64,000 nucleotides of DNA from Bdellovibrio bacteriovorus str. Tiberius (GCF_000317895.1 NC_019567.1:1860001-1924000); one strand, 5' to 3'. Shown: positions 16,601-24,710, numbered from the stretch's first letter. The notes: generated by a model not told the origin, from the letters alone. Numbers and translations are program-made.

Positions 16601-16733
16601 TGCCATCATCGGCGGTTTGATCAGTTCGACGTTGCTGACGCTTTTGATCGTTCCCGCGGCCTTTGGCTTCGTGGAAGATTTCAAAGCATGGTTCCGCGCA
16701 AAACTTGCGAAACTTGCTGGCTATCAGCCGTAA
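13632..16733 (+). CDS. RND-family efflux transporter permease (AcrB-like, 1033 aa)
   Basis: A 12-helix inner-membrane pump driven by proton entry. The N-terminal MNLPGLSIKRPIFISCIVIL is the first helix and DMFPDVTFPILFVQVTYPGA starts the porter domain. The proton-relay pair lies in the fourth helix, SLAVGLLIDDAIVVREN. The second half has SLYESFITPFTILLALPLAM and LGVVAKNSILLVDYTNH. I chose ATG 13632 because GGAGGAG lies nine bases upstream; the longer reading frame begins inside tolC. It belongs to the HAE1-like drug/solute group rather than heavy-metal CusA. The last 10 bases overlap the convergent SelO-like gene. Confidence 0.93.
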   Translation: MNLPGLSIKRPIFISCIVILMLILGAFSLRKMPVDMFPDVTFPILFVQVTYPGASPLDLEKQVSKLIEDEVGSISGLKNLRSNNLDSVAIVILEFQLGTDIKEVEQEVRNRIGNIRRDLPSEIYEPVIRRFDPADQPIVTLAVTTEMDEGAAYDLANEVIKPRFERIKDVGQVDIFGGRKQEIHVLVDKNKLQDRKISMLQVSQRVIDTSKDIPIGKIENPIDETTLRTNGEFESLKQIEEVNVNFVGSDKAILVKDVGRVVKSLEDQKTMGRVKGKRALLMNVYKQRGANTVAVSDAVKKNIEAVNAMLKEKGLKGTVTMVRDTSRPIQMNVYDVKESIIIGIILCVIVVFFFLGSARSTFITAMALPNSLLGGFVIMWAMGFSINLMTLLALSLAVGLLIDDAIVVRENIFRHLEMGKKPKDAALDGTKEVAMAVIATTLVVIAVFGPISFLQGIVGQFFKQFGLTVVFTMLISLFDAFTVAPMLSAYMAHPNEHVKGTGIVGRMLTAFDNFQTWLEDWYEKALKYTLGNPKKILAGGVLIFVSSLGTLAFIPATFLPAADNGEFVVNVELPVGSSLMATSKFTEKVEKIFENDSAVDMVMTIVGNSNNESNKSMLFIRLVERKHRSMNTTDYKESLRKKFPQFEKDANVSIGDIDAVNSGEKPLNVNIQGEDLDQLNVYATKLVERMKKIPGLVDVDTNFRSGKPEFHVVFDRKKSEALGVSTVIAGAELRNRTEGNEQAIYRENGIDYKIRVRFEEMFRDLRSQFKTTLVPNANYNMIPLSRIAQGENASGFSQINRMNKGRYIQISGNLAKGGALGNVSAEVERIIKKEMPPPPGVDFAFKGQADDFKELIENMLLAVILGVIFIYLVLASLYESFITPFTILLALPLAMTGAFLALLIFGKTIDIFSLIGIVLLLGVVAKNSILLVDYTNHLIHEGIERNAAIIKACRTRLRPILMTSLALIAGMIPIAIGLNEASAMRTSMGVAIIGGLISSTLLTLLIVPAAFGFVEDFKAWFRAKLAKLAGYQP

Positions 16734-18136
16734 AGTCCCCGGAAGCTGCGAATTTCAACCAGCTTTCTTTCAAAGGGTCCCCAGTCGTCTTGTTCGGCGA
16801 TGGGGGCCCACAGAGCTTCCAACTCATCAATAACGAGAGCACAGGCCTTACCAGTTTGCAGATAGCTGTGGCGGGCTTTTTCTTCATCATCAATTTCAAA
16901 ACAAGACAGCGTCTCGTTTAATTTTTTGAAGGACTCTTTTTGGTATAGGTCTTTTTGAACGGATCTTTGCAGACGCTCTGGCAATGCGCCCGAGTGCAGG
17001 TCATACAAAGTTTGTTCAAAGGCGCATTTTTCAGTGTCCATGAACTGGAAAAGGCCTGATACCAGTTCCGCGTTGAGGTCATGAATCGCGCCGATGTCTT
17101 GCAAAGGATTTTTCAGATTCAGACGTTTCAACAGACGGTTTTGCACTTCCAGATTGAAGGCGTCGCCAAAATCTTCCAAAAGCTCCGGCACCGGAAGTTC
17201 CGGATAAGCCACTTTCAGTGCGCCACCCAGTTGGTGCAGATTCCACAGCACTGCTGAAGGCTGACGGCCAAAACAGTAAAGACCGCTTTGATCAAAGTAG
17301 GCGGCGGTGAAGGCCGGATCGTAAACCGGAAGGAAACGGTAAGGGCCGTAATCAAAGCTTTCGCCGGTGATGTTCATGTTGTCGGTGTTTAGAACCCCGT
17401 GAACAAAGCCGGCCATCATCCAGGCAGCGACGGTCTCGGCTTTTTTCTGAGCCACGGCACGCAGGAATTCGGCTGCCAGTTCAGCTTCGCTGAAACCTGC
17501 AAGGTGAGGATAGTAATGGCGTACGCAATACTGAATTAATTTTTTGATGTTGTCTGTCTGATTGAAAAACGCCAGTCGTTGAAAAGTGCCAAAGCGGATG
17601 TGGCTGTGGCTAAGACGCACTAAAACGCCCGCGCGGGTCGGAGAAGGTTCGTCATGTCTTTCCAAGTTTTCGCCGGTTTCAAACACCGAGAATGTTTTGC
17701 TGGTGTTGACGCCGTAAGATTGCAAAAGTTCAGTTGCCAGGATTTCGCGAAAGGCGCCTTTCAATGTCAGGCGTCCGTCTCCGCGGCGAGAATAAGGGGT
17801 GGTTCCGCTGCCCTTGGTGCCCAGGTCCAACAGACGGCTGTGGTCGCGGACTTGTGCGAACAAAAAGCCTCTTCCGTCACCCAGGTCTGGATTGTAGCTG
17901 CGGAACTGGTGGCCATGGTAGCGCAAAGCCAAGGGTGTTTTGATATTCTGAGGAAGGCTCTCAAAGGCCCAGAAATGATTTTGCCATTCTTGGGGGGTCA
18001 ATAGACCCAATCCAACGCTTTCTGCAGCGTCTTGGTTGCGATATCGCAACAGGGCCTTGGGGAATTGGGCAGGGCGGACTTCGTCGTAGAAATCAGGCCC
18101 CAGTTCGTAAATAGGTGGAATGAATGGAGTGCTCAC
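16724..18136 (-). CDS. SelO/YdiU-like protein adenylyltransferase, divergent (470 aa)
   Basis: A pseudokinase-fold enzyme that attaches AMP to proteins. Visible motifs are RYHGHQFRSYNPDLGDGRG, the nucleotide loop GTKGSGTTPYSRRGDGR, RLSHSHIRFGTFQ, and the metal-binding VHGVLNTDNMNI with DYGPYRF. I start at GTG 18136 (AAGGA upstream), which gives a length close to E. coli SelO (478). Longer in-frame starts add unrelated sequence. It differs from E. coli SelO in lacking the C-terminal NPxxVLRN-type motif, so it is a distinct branch. Its end overlaps the RND gene tail to tail. Confidence 0.85.
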   Translation of the reverse strand: MSTPFIPPIYELGPDFYDEVRPAQFPKALLRYRNQDAAESVGLGLLTPQEWQNHFWAFESLPQNIKTPLALRYHGHQFRSYNPDLGDGRGFLFAQVRDHSRLLDLGTKGSGTTPYSRRGDGRLTLKGAFREILATELLQSYGVNTSKTFSVFETGENLERHDEPSPTRAGVLVRLSHSHIRFGTFQRLAFFNQTDNIKKLIQYCVRHYYPHLAGFSEAELAAEFLRAVAQKKAETVAAWMMAGFVHGVLNTDNMNITGESFDYGPYRFLPVYDPAFTAAYFDQSGLYCFGRQPSAVLWNLHQLGGALKVAYPELPVPELLEDFGDAFNLEVQNRLLKRLNLKNPLQDIGAIHDLNAELVSGLFQFMDTEKCAFEQTLYDLHSGALPERLQRSVQKDLYQKESFKKLNETLSCFEIDDEEKARHSYLQTGKACALVIDELEALWAPIAEQDDWGPFERKLVEIRSFRGLYG

Positions 18137-18234
18137 TTGTTCCTTATCTTCTTTTCCAAGGGGAAACGCAAAAGGTAATCTAGTTGACAGTAACTTGCAT
18201 TTAGGAGACAACTGGATTTCCAAAGGCGGTATCC

Positions 18235-18708
18235 GTGGACGAAATCCTGAATCCAAATTCTGTAAACTCCGGCAAATCACATGATTCCTGCTGTGAGGTG
18301 GATCACACTCAGCACGAGGTCTTTGAAGAAAAGACGCTGACCTGGGATCGGATCGGGATTGTGCTTTCTTCGCTTTGTGCGATTCACTGTCTGGCGACGC
18401 CGCTGTTGATTCTGCTTCTGCCAGTGATGGGTGAAGTGTTTCATGCCGAATGGGTGCACATCCTGATGGCGGTGGTGATTTTGCCGGTGGGTCTGTTTGC
18501 GTTCTGGAGTGGTTACAAACATCACCGTCAGGTGAAAGTTCTGTCCATGGGAGTGCTGGGGCTAAGTATGATCTGTGCGGCATCCGTGCTGCCGCATGAG
18601 TGGGTGGAGGTGATGGAACACGACGTGGTGACCATCGTTGGAAGCTTCATTTTGATCGCAGCCCATATTCTGAATCGTCGTGCGTGCCTTTGTCACAAGC
18701 ATGCCTAG
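18235..18708 (+). CDS. MerC-domain membrane protein, probable metal uptake or handling (157 aa)
   Basis: Four transmembrane helices carry the MerC core: SSLCAIHCLATPLLILLLPV, where CxxxC next to a histidine is the metal site, then HILMAVVILPVGLFAFWSGY, LSMGVLGLSMICAASVLP and VTIVGSFILIAAHILN. Extra potential ligands lie at the N-terminus (SCCEVDHTQH) and C-terminus (CLCHKH). MerC proteins move Hg(II); many chromosomal members have no mer genes nearby, as here, and may handle zinc. Start is GTG 18235 with GGCGGT upstream, so the exact start is moderately sure. Confidence 0.85.
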   Translation: MDEILNPNSVNSGKSHDSCCEVDHTQHEVFEEKTLTWDRIGIVLSSLCAIHCLATPLLILLLPVMGEVFHAEWVHILMAVVILPVGLFAFWSGYKHHRQVKVLSMGVLGLSMICAASVLPHEWVEVMEHDVVTIVGSFILIAAHILNRRACLCHKHA

Positions 18709-18714
18709 AGTCTT

Positions 18715-18761
18715 AGGGGTGACGGTCTAAAGTCGCCCCTGTCAATGCCGCTTTTTGCGGC
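18715..18761 (+). terminator. Two small hairpins after the MerC-like gene, possible terminator
   Basis: A 9-bp stem with one G-U pair (AGGGGTGAC with GTCGCCCCT, 18715-18740) starts 6 bases after the stop codon. A 5-bp stem GCCGC-TTTTT-GCGGC follows at 18747-18761. Neither has a proper U-run, so termination is possible but not certain. Confidence 0.4.
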
Positions 18762-18838
18762 GCCATATGCAGCATTTCGTTGCGATTTTCATAACTTAGG
18801 TCAGATTTTTTCGCCGCAGGGTCGTTATTTGCCTTCTT

Positions 18839-18891
18839 TCTAATTGAAAACCAAGTGATTTCAGGTAGTGTCTAGTTGAAAACCAAATGAT
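18839..18891. repeat. Pair of 21-bp direct repeats upstream of the HiPIP gene
   Basis: TCTAATTGAAAACCAAGTGAT (split: TCTAATTGAA + AACCAAGTGAT) at 18839-18859 recurs at 18871-18891 with two changes. The repeat spacing is 32 bases, three helical turns, so a protein could bind both on one DNA face. The second copy reaches to about 10 bases before the start codon and would cover the ribosome-site region. Likely an operator pair or a small tandem duplication. Confidence 0.7.
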
Positions 18892-18901
18892 GGAGGCATC
18901 A

Positions 18902-19285
18902 ATGACTGAGACGAATATGAATCGCCGTGGTTTCTTCACGACCCTTGCGAAAATCACCGGTGTGGCGGTAGTTGCACCAACTATGTTGAACGCTATTTTC
19001 TCTTCTTCCGCTGAAGCTCAGAAAAAACGTGGAGCTCCTGCTGCAGGTGGCGCGGCCGCTGGTGGCATGGCTTTGGTTGATCCAAATGACTCTGTAGCAA
19101 AAGCAGTGAAGTACATCGAAGACTACAAGAAAGCTCCAGAAGCTAAAGGCAATCACTGTGTGACTTGCGGCTTCTACGCGAAAAAAGAAGTTCGTAACGG
19201 CAAAGAAGCCGGCACTTGCACAATCTTCGCTGGCAAACTTGTTCTAGGCGACGCGTGGTGCGCATCCTGGAATAAGAAAGCGTAA
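18902..19285 (+). CDS. High-potential iron-sulfur protein, Tat-exported (127 aa)
   Basis: A small periplasmic electron carrier with one [4Fe-4S] cluster. Four cysteines at 86, 89, 106 and 120 follow the HiPIP pattern CVTCGFY ... GTCTIFAG ... WCASW. The N-terminus has a twin-arginine signal, NRRGFFTTLAKITG, and a hydrophobic stretch, as expected because HiPIPs are exported folded. A Gly/Ala-rich linker separates signal and domain. I chose ATG 18902 because GGAGG lies five bases upstream. In respiration it could replace cytochrome c as donor to an oxidase. It lies behind the 21-bp direct repeats. Confidence 0.92.
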   Translation: MTETNMNRRGFFTTLAKITGVAVVAPTMLNAIFSSSAEAQKKRGAPAAGGAAAGGMALVDPNDSVAKAVKYIEDYKKAPEAKGNHCVTCGFYAKKEVRNGKEAGTCTIFAGKLVLGDAWCASWNKKA

Positions 19286-19292
19286 ATTAAAA

Positions 19293-19320
19293 AAAAAGCC
19301 GGGTTTTGACCCGGCTTTTT
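19293..19320. terminator. Bidirectional Rho-independent terminator
   Basis: A 12-bp perfect stem, AAAAAGCCGGGT / ACCCGGCTTTTT, around TTTG. It lies between the convergent HiPIP and acyl-CoA ligase genes and has A- and T-runs on both sides, so it can stop transcription from either direction. Confidence 0.9.
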
Positions 19321-19341
19321 AGTTTTTAAATCTGAAGTTTT

Positions 19342-21006
19342 TTATTTTGCATTATCGCGCAAAGCACGACGCAGGATTTTTCCGACATTCGTTTTCGGAA
19401 GCTCTGTGCGGAACTCCACCAAACGCGGAACTTTATAGTTTGTCAAACTCTTGCGGGCATGAGCAATCACATCTTCCGCCGTCAGGTTTGGATCTTTTTT
19501 AACCACGACCGCTTTGACGATTTCGCCAGAGTGCTGATCAACCACACCAATCGCCGCGACTTCCAGAACGCCAGGGTGGGACGCGATCGCCTCTTCCACT
19601 TCGTTTGGATAAACGTTGAAGCCTGAAACCAGGATCATGTCTTTTTTGCGATCCACGATTTTGAAGAAGCCATCATTGTCCGCCACAGCCACGTCGCCGG
19701 TTTTCAACCAGCCGTCATTCAATACCTGTGCTGTTTCATCCGGACGGTTCCAGTAACCTGCCATCACCTGAGGGCCACGGCAAACCAGTTCGCCGGGCTC
19801 GCCCATGGCGACTTCTTTACCATCGTCATCAATCAGCATGATGTCAGTGCTTGGGAATGGCAGGCCGATAGTGCCCACGCGGTCCGTGCCGTCAATAGGG
19901 TTGCAGCACACAACCGGAGAAGCCTCCGTCAAACCGTAACCTTCAACAATCACGGACTTGGTCAGTTCCATCCACTTTTCAGCCACTGGTTTTTGCAAGG
20001 TCATTGCGCCAGCGACGCTGACTTTCACGCGCGTGAAATCAATCGTGGTGAAGGCTGGATTGTTCATCAAGGCGTTGAACAGCGTGTTCACACCGGCCAT
20101 CAAAGTGAACGGAGTGTTCTTAAGTTCTTTGATGAAGCCAGGGATGTCGCGTGGGTTCAGGATCAGTACGTTTTCGCTTCCATAGCGCAAAAGACCCAGG
20201 CAGTTCAGAGTCAAAGCAAAGATGTGATACATCGGCAAAGCCGCAATTGCGACCTCTTCACCTTCGCGAAGCTTTGGTTTCATCCAGTCGCAGATCTGCA
20301 GCATGTTTGCAGCCACGTTTCTGTGTGTCAGCATCGCACCCTTGGCAACACCTGTTGTACCACCGGTGTATTGCAGGAAGGCGATGTCTTCCAGCGTTGT
20401 CGGAACTTTCGAGGAAGGTTTCATTGCACCCAGTTCCAAAGCCTGACGGAAAGTGTAGGCTTGTGGCAGGTGATAAGCTGGAACCATTTTCTTGATGTAT
20501 TTTACAACCGAGTTCACCAGGATTCTTTTCGGAGTCGGGAACAGGTCGGCCACTTCGGTGATCACAACACTTTCAATGTCTGTCTCTTTCAGGATTTCCT
20601 GAAGCAGATGAGCATAGTTCGCCAGAATCACGATGGCTTTTGCGCCCGAGTCCTTGAACTGGTGACGCATTTCTTTTGCTGTGTACAGCGGATTGGTGTT
20701 CACGATGGTCAGGCCCGAACGCAAGGCTGCGAAAGCCACGATCGGGAATTGCAGAAGGTTCGGCATCTGAATGGCGATGCGATCGCCTTTTTTCAGTTTC
20801 AGTTCGTTTTGCAGGAATGATGCAAACTGATCCACTTTGCGATCCAGCTCGCTGAAGGTGAGACTGACCCCCATGCTGGTGAAAGCTTTTTTGGACTGGA
20901 ATTTGCCGATGGCTTCTTCGTAGACATCCACCAGTGATCCATATTTGGAAAGATCCACCTCGTGGGGAACGCCTTTCGGGTAATTCTTAAGCCAAATTCT
21001 TTCCAT
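19342..21006 (-). CDS. fadD: Long-chain fatty acid CoA ligase (554 aa)
   Basis: It activates fatty acids with ATP to acyl-AMP and then acyl-CoA, feeding beta-oxidation. ANL-superfamily motifs are present: the P-loop YTGGTTGVAKGAMLTH, VEGYGLTEASPVV, the WLKTGDVA hinge region and GKILRRALRD with the C-terminal catalytic lysine. The N-terminal MERIWLKNYPKGVP is typical of bacterial FadD, and ATG 21006 has GGAGG upstream; the longer frame is not needed. fadA and fadB homologues lie 30 kb away. Peripheral inner-membrane or cytoplasmic enzyme. Confidence 0.93.
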   Translation of the reverse strand: MERIWLKNYPKGVPHEVDLSKYGSLVDVYEEAIGKFQSKKAFTSMGVSLTFSELDRKVDQFASFLQNELKLKKGDRIAIQMPNLLQFPIVAFAALRSGLTIVNTNPLYTAKEMRHQFKDSGAKAIVILANYAHLLQEILKETDIESVVITEVADLFPTPKRILVNSVVKYIKKMVPAYHLPQAYTFRQALELGAMKPSSKVPTTLEDIAFLQYTGGTTGVAKGAMLTHRNVAANMLQICDWMKPKLREGEEVAIAALPMYHIFALTLNCLGLLRYGSENVLILNPRDIPGFIKELKNTPFTLMAGVNTLFNALMNNPAFTTIDFTRVKVSVAGAMTLQKPVAEKWMELTKSVIVEGYGLTEASPVVCCNPIDGTDRVGTIGLPFPSTDIMLIDDDGKEVAMGEPGELVCRGPQVMAGYWNRPDETAQVLNDGWLKTGDVAVADNDGFFKIVDRKKDMILVSGFNVYPNEVEEAIASHPGVLEVAAIGVVDQHSGEIVKAVVVKKDPNLTAEDVIAHARKSLTNYKVPRLVEFRTELPKTNVGKILRRALRDNAK

Positions 21007-21119
21007 GAGAACCTCCTGCAAAAGTGCTTCAATTTGATTCTTAGAAAGTTTAGAGTAAAGATTCAAACGAGGTAAAGTAAATTCTTGTTTTCACAGGGCC
21101 TATTTGCAAGACTCTAGAT

Positions 21120-22268
21120 ATGAAGCTTTGCCGCCTGAATATTCTTTTTTTTGCTGCACTTATTGCCGCACTGGGGCTTTCCTCCTGTTTCTGGAAGAAA
21201 GAAGAAACGCCCGTCGTAAAAGAACAAGCCGCCAAAGTGCCTACTCCGAAGGCAGAAGACACCTCGCACAGAGATAAAAGTCTGGATCTTCTGGTGCGCT
21301 ACCTGGCTGAGGCCGACGGTATTCACCGTGAAGCGTGGTGGGTTTTGACCGCAGCACGCCCACCGGTCAGCAAATCTCCATTCGGAAAAGTTCAAAGGGC
21401 TTTGTTGGCCTCACAAAACATCAAATTGACCAACAAGTCGATGTTCCGCTGTGACCGCTACGTCGTAAAGCGCGATATCCTGGGTCTGTTGGGCTACCCG
21501 CAAAAGGGCGAGGTCTTTGAAAAATGCAGCGACAAAGCCGACGCCAAACGTCTTGCCAGTTTTGACGTTCCGAAAGAGGGCGAGCTGAATCTGGTTTTCT
21601 ATCCTGAAAATCTGCAGGAGGTCCTGGGTCTGGGGGCCGGCATTTTGAACCGTCAGATTCACTGTTCACTAAAAGGTAAAGAAAAACTGGAAAGCATGAA
21701 TTGTAAAGACTGGGCACAGGATCGCACGAAAGAACAAATGATCCGCCTGGATGTTTATGACTATCAGAAATCCGGTAAAAATCTGATCAAATTGCGCGGA
21801 AAAGTTTATGAGAATCTGACCGACATCCGCAAAATCGAAGCCGATGTTCCGATGGAAGGAAAGATCACCGTCACTGAAACTGAACTGTACGCTCCAGAAG
21901 AGCCGCCTGTGGCTCCGGCGCCAGCACCGGGGGCTGCTCCGGCTCCCGTTGCTCCGAAAGCCGGTGGGCCTGCGCCAATGCCGTCAGGCCCTGCTCCTGC
22001 GGGCAGCGAACCTCTGCATCCGGGAAATCCAGAGCTTGGAATGCCCGCAGGTCGGGATGTGGATCCGGATGTATTGTTGCAGCGTCAGCGCAGTCAGAAT
22101 CCGGGGATGGATATGATTGAAGTGCCTGAAGATGCGGATCCGTCGAATGAAGGTTTCCCGGAAGGATATGATCCGAACAATCCGCCGGAGCCTGAGCCTC
22201 AGGACGAACAGCAGCAACAGCAATTGCCACCGCAAGAACAACCACAAGGAATTCCAAATGGCCGCTAA
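21120..22268 (+). CDS. Proline-rich lipoprotein, unknown function (382 aa)
   Basis: Lipobox LSSC (MKLCRLNILFFAALIAALGLSSC) predicts a lipid anchor. Residues 50-255 form a compact domain with several cysteines (FRCDRYVV, FEKCSD, IHCSLKG, MNCKDW) that may pair in the periplasm. From about residue 258 the protein becomes a low-complexity Pro/Ala/Gly tail, ending in a Gln/Pro-rich stretch; such tails can span the peptidoglycan. No known domain recognised. The last 11 bases overlap the PrxQ gene start, so the two are translationally coupled. Confidence 0.75.
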   Translation: MKLCRLNILFFAALIAALGLSSCFWKKEETPVVKEQAAKVPTPKAEDTSHRDKSLDLLVRYLAEADGIHREAWWVLTAARPPVSKSPFGKVQRALLASQNIKLTNKSMFRCDRYVVKRDILGLLGYPQKGEVFEKCSDKADAKRLASFDVPKEGELNLVFYPENLQEVLGLGAGILNRQIHCSLKGKEKLESMNCKDWAQDRTKEQMIRLDVYDYQKSGKNLIKLRGKVYENLTDIRKIEADVPMEGKITVTETELYAPEEPPVAPAPAPGAAPAPVAPKAGGPAPMPSGPAPAGSEPLHPGNPELGMPAGRDVDPDVLLQRQRSQNPGMDMIEVPEDADPSNEGFPEGYDPNNPPEPEPQDEQQQQQLPPQEQPQGIPNGR

Positions 22269-22728
22269 AATTGAACTTGGTAAAAAAGTCCCGAACTTCA
22301 AAATTCCATCCTCCAGCGGAGAGACCTTGAGTCTTTCTTCATTGAAGGGGAAAAAGGTCGTGCTTTATTTCTATCCGAAAGACAGCACTCCGGGCTGCAC
22401 GACGGAAGGAATTGAATTTAATGACCTGCTGGCGCAGTTTAAAAAGCAAAACGCCGTGGTCTTTGGTGTTTCTCGTGATAGTTTGAAATCCCATGACAAG
22501 TTCATCTGCAAGTATGACTTTAAGTTTGAACTTTTGTCTGACGAAGAAGAAGAGCTTTGCCAGCTGTTTGATGTGATCAAAGAAAAGAACATGTACGGTA
22601 AGAAAGTGATGGGCATCGAACGCAGCACTTTTGTGATCGACGAGGATCAGAAACTTGTCGGGGAGTTCCGTAAAATCAAAGCACAGGGCCACGCGGCCGA
22701 GATGCTGAAGTTCATCAAAGATTTGTAA
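22258..22728 (+). CDS. bcp: Thiol peroxidase of the Bcp/PrxQ type (156 aa)
   Basis: It reduces hydroperoxides with a reactive cysteine. Motifs are VPNFKIPSSSGETLSLSSLKG, then VVLYFYPKDSTPGCTTEG with the peroxidatic Cys near residue 43, and VFGVSRDSLKSHDKF. The usual resolving Cys five residues later is replaced. Another Cys in KFICKYDF, in the next helix, matches the position used by PrxQ proteins with a helix-3 resolving Cys (from family knowledge). ATG 22258 overlaps the upstream lipoprotein gene; the longer frame is a shadow of that gene. A terminator follows. Confidence 0.9.
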   Translation: MAAKIELGKKVPNFKIPSSSGETLSLSSLKGKKVVLYFYPKDSTPGCTTEGIEFNDLLAQFKKQNAVVFGVSRDSLKSHDKFICKYDFKFELLSDEEEELCQLFDVIKEKNMYGKKVMGIERSTFVIDEDQKLVGEFRKIKAQGHAAEMLKFIKDL

Positions 22729-22740
22729 AGTTGAAATGAA

Positions 22741-22764
22741 AAAGGGCTCCCTTAGGAGCCCTTT
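22741..22764 (+). terminator. Rho-independent terminator
   Basis: AAAGGGCTCC pairs with GGAGCCCTTT around CTTA, 12 bases after the PrxQ stop codon. It ends the lipoprotein-PrxQ transcript and lies between convergent genes. Confidence 0.85.
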
Positions 22765-22832
22765 AAGTTTTAATCTGCTTCAGCTTCGCTCTGCTCGCAC
22801 GGCGGAGCAAAGCTCTGCCCGGCAGGGCCGGC

Positions 22833-24710
22833 TTAATGCTTCGTGCTGTCTGCGGCCTGCACCATCAGTTCAGCGATTTGCTGAGAGAACTTCACAGGGT
22901 CTGGCAGGTTGGAGCCTTCGGTCAGCAAAGCCTGGGCATAAAGGATTTCCGCCCATTTGGTTTGCTGTTCCGGAGACGCTTTCAGCATTTTTTCAAACAC
23001 CGGGTGATTCGGATTGATCTCCATGATGCGTTTGACCTGCTGGCCTGCGTACTCTTTACCCATTTGCGCCATCAGCTTTTGCATGTGCGCGGATGGGTCC
23101 GCAGAAGAAGCCACCAGACACGCTGGGGTGTTGGTCAGACGGTCAGAAAGAACCACGTCTTTCACATCGCTTTCCAAGGTCTTTTTCATGGATTCCAAAA
23201 CAGGTTTCAAGGTGACTTCGGCCTGCTTCTTTTCCTGTTCTTTTTGCTGTTTTTCTTCAGCGGTATCCAGGTCCAGACCTTCACGCATGATCGAATGCAA
23301 TTTCTTGCCTTTGAATTCGCTCAAAGCATCCACAACCCATTCATCCACAGGATCCACCAGCAACAGAACCTCAAAGCCTTTTTCTTTCAGTTTTTCAAGG
23401 TACGGGCTGTTTGAAACCTGAGACAGGGAATCACCCGTGATGTAGTAAATGTCCTTCTGCGCTTCCTTCATGCGAGAAACGTATTCATCCAAAGTCGTCA
23501 TCTTGTCAGAGGACGTGGAGTGGAACAGCAGCAGATCCTGAAGTTTTTCTTTGTTTGGAGCATCAGATGGCAGACCTTCTTTCAAAGTAGCACCAAATTC
23601 TGTCCAGAAGTCTTCATAAGCAGAGCGTTCTTTGGTCAAAAGATCTTTCAAAGTGGAAAGAGCCTTATTGGTCACGTTCTTGCGAATCTGTGTGACCTGA
23701 CGGTCCTGCTGAAGCAATTCACGGGACACGTTCAAAGACAAGTCACTGCTGTCCACCAGGCCTTTTACAAAGCGCAGGTAAGGCGGCAGCAAATCCTTAC
23801 AGTCAGCCATGATGAACACGCGCTTGATGTAAAGGCTCAGGCCGTATTCCATGTCACGCATGTTGTAGTTCCATGGCTTTTTGCCTGGAACATAAAGCAG
23901 AGTATTGAACTCCATCGTGCCCTCAGCGCGATAGTGAACGGTGCGCAGAGGCTCGTTCCAGTCTTGCGTCAGGTGCTGATAGAAGTCTTTGTATTCTTCC
24001 TTGGTCACATCAGACGGGGATTTCAGCCACAGAGCTTTTTGCGAGTTCAGGGTTTCTTCTTCGGTTTCGCCCATCATCTTGATCGGGTGAGCGATAAAGT
24101 CAGAATATTTTTTCACCAGGGATTTTAGAACCCACTTGTCGGTGAAGTTTTGAACTTCGTCTTCTTCTTTGAAGTCCTTCATGTGCAAAGTGATGGTGGT
24201 ACCGGTGCCTTCCGGGCGAGGCACGTTGTCCAAAGAATAAGTGCCATCACCCATGGATTCCCACACCGTGCCGTCATTGCTGCCAGCTTTTTGAGTGTGC
24301 AGGGTCACACGGTCTGCAACCATGAACGCAGAATAGAAGCCCACGCCGAACTGACCGATCAGTTCCGGTTTGGTTTTCATTTCGGCATTCATCTGCATGA
24401 AGGCTTTGGCGCCAGAACGGGCGATGGTGCCGATGAACTCGACAACTTCTTCCTGAGTCATGCCGATACCGTTATCGATGATTTTCAGGGTTTTGGTTTC
24501 AGAGTTTGGTTCCAGGCGGATCGCGGGCTGCCAGTTTTCCGGAAGCAACGACGGGTGAGTCAATGAATTGAATTTCAGTTTGTCGATAGCATCAGATGCG
24601 TTGGACAGAAGTTCGCGCAAAAAGATCTCTTTGTGCGAATAAAGGGAGTGGATCACGATATCCAGAAGTTGTTTGATTTCAGCGTTAAAGTTTTGAACCT
24701 GCTTGGCCAT
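22833..24710 (-). CDS. htpG: Hsp90-family chaperone HtpG (625 aa)
   Basis: A full-length bacterial Hsp90. The GHKL ATP-binding domain is at the N-terminus: FLRELLSNASDAIDKLKF, DNGIGMTQEEVVEFIGTIA, GQFGVGFYSAFMVAD and GTTITLHMKD. The middle domain contains KKPWNYNMRDMEYGLSLYIKR-type sequence and LNVSRELLQQDRQ. The C-terminal dimerisation domain ends near TKH. It is cytoplasmic and ATP-dependent. The start ATG has AAGGAGAAACC upstream. A sigma-32-like promoter is a candidate 70-90 bases upstream, fitting heat-shock control. Confidence 0.96.
   Translation of the reverse strand: MAKQVQNFNAEIKQLLDIVIHSLYSHKEIFLRELLSNASDAIDKLKFNSLTHPSLLPENWQPAIRLEPNSETKTLKIIDNGIGMTQEEVVEFIGTIARSGAKAFMQMNAEMKTKPELIGQFGVGFYSAFMVADRVTLHTQKAGSNDGTVWESMGDGTYSLDNVPRPEGTGTTITLHMKDFKEEDEVQNFTDKWVLKSLVKKYSDFIAHPIKMMGETEEETLNSQKALWLKSPSDVTKEEYKDFYQHLTQDWNEPLRTVHYRAEGTMEFNTLLYVPGKKPWNYNMRDMEYGLSLYIKRVFIMADCKDLLPPYLRFVKGLVDSSDLSLNVSRELLQQDRQVTQIRKNVTNKALSTLKDLLTKERSAYEDFWTEFGATLKEGLPSDAPNKEKLQDLLLFHSTSSDKMTTLDEYVSRMKEAQKDIYYITGDSLSQVSNSPYLEKLKEKGFEVLLLVDPVDEWVVDALSEFKGKKLHSIMREGLDLDTAEEKQQKEQEKKQAEVTLKPVLESMKKTLESDVKDVVLSDRLTNTPACLVASSADPSAHMQKLMAQMGKEYAGQQVKRIMEINPNHPVFEKMLKASPEQQTKWAEILYAQALLTEGSNLPDPVKFSQQIAELMVQAADSTKH

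Noticed and set aside
18184-18207. TTGACA before the MerC-like gene as a sigma-70 promoter
   Set aside because: No acceptable -10 box lies 16-18 bases downstream.
19993-20820. Open frame of 275 codons antisense to fadD
   Set aside because: It lies entirely inside the fadD coding sequence, with no recognisable domain.
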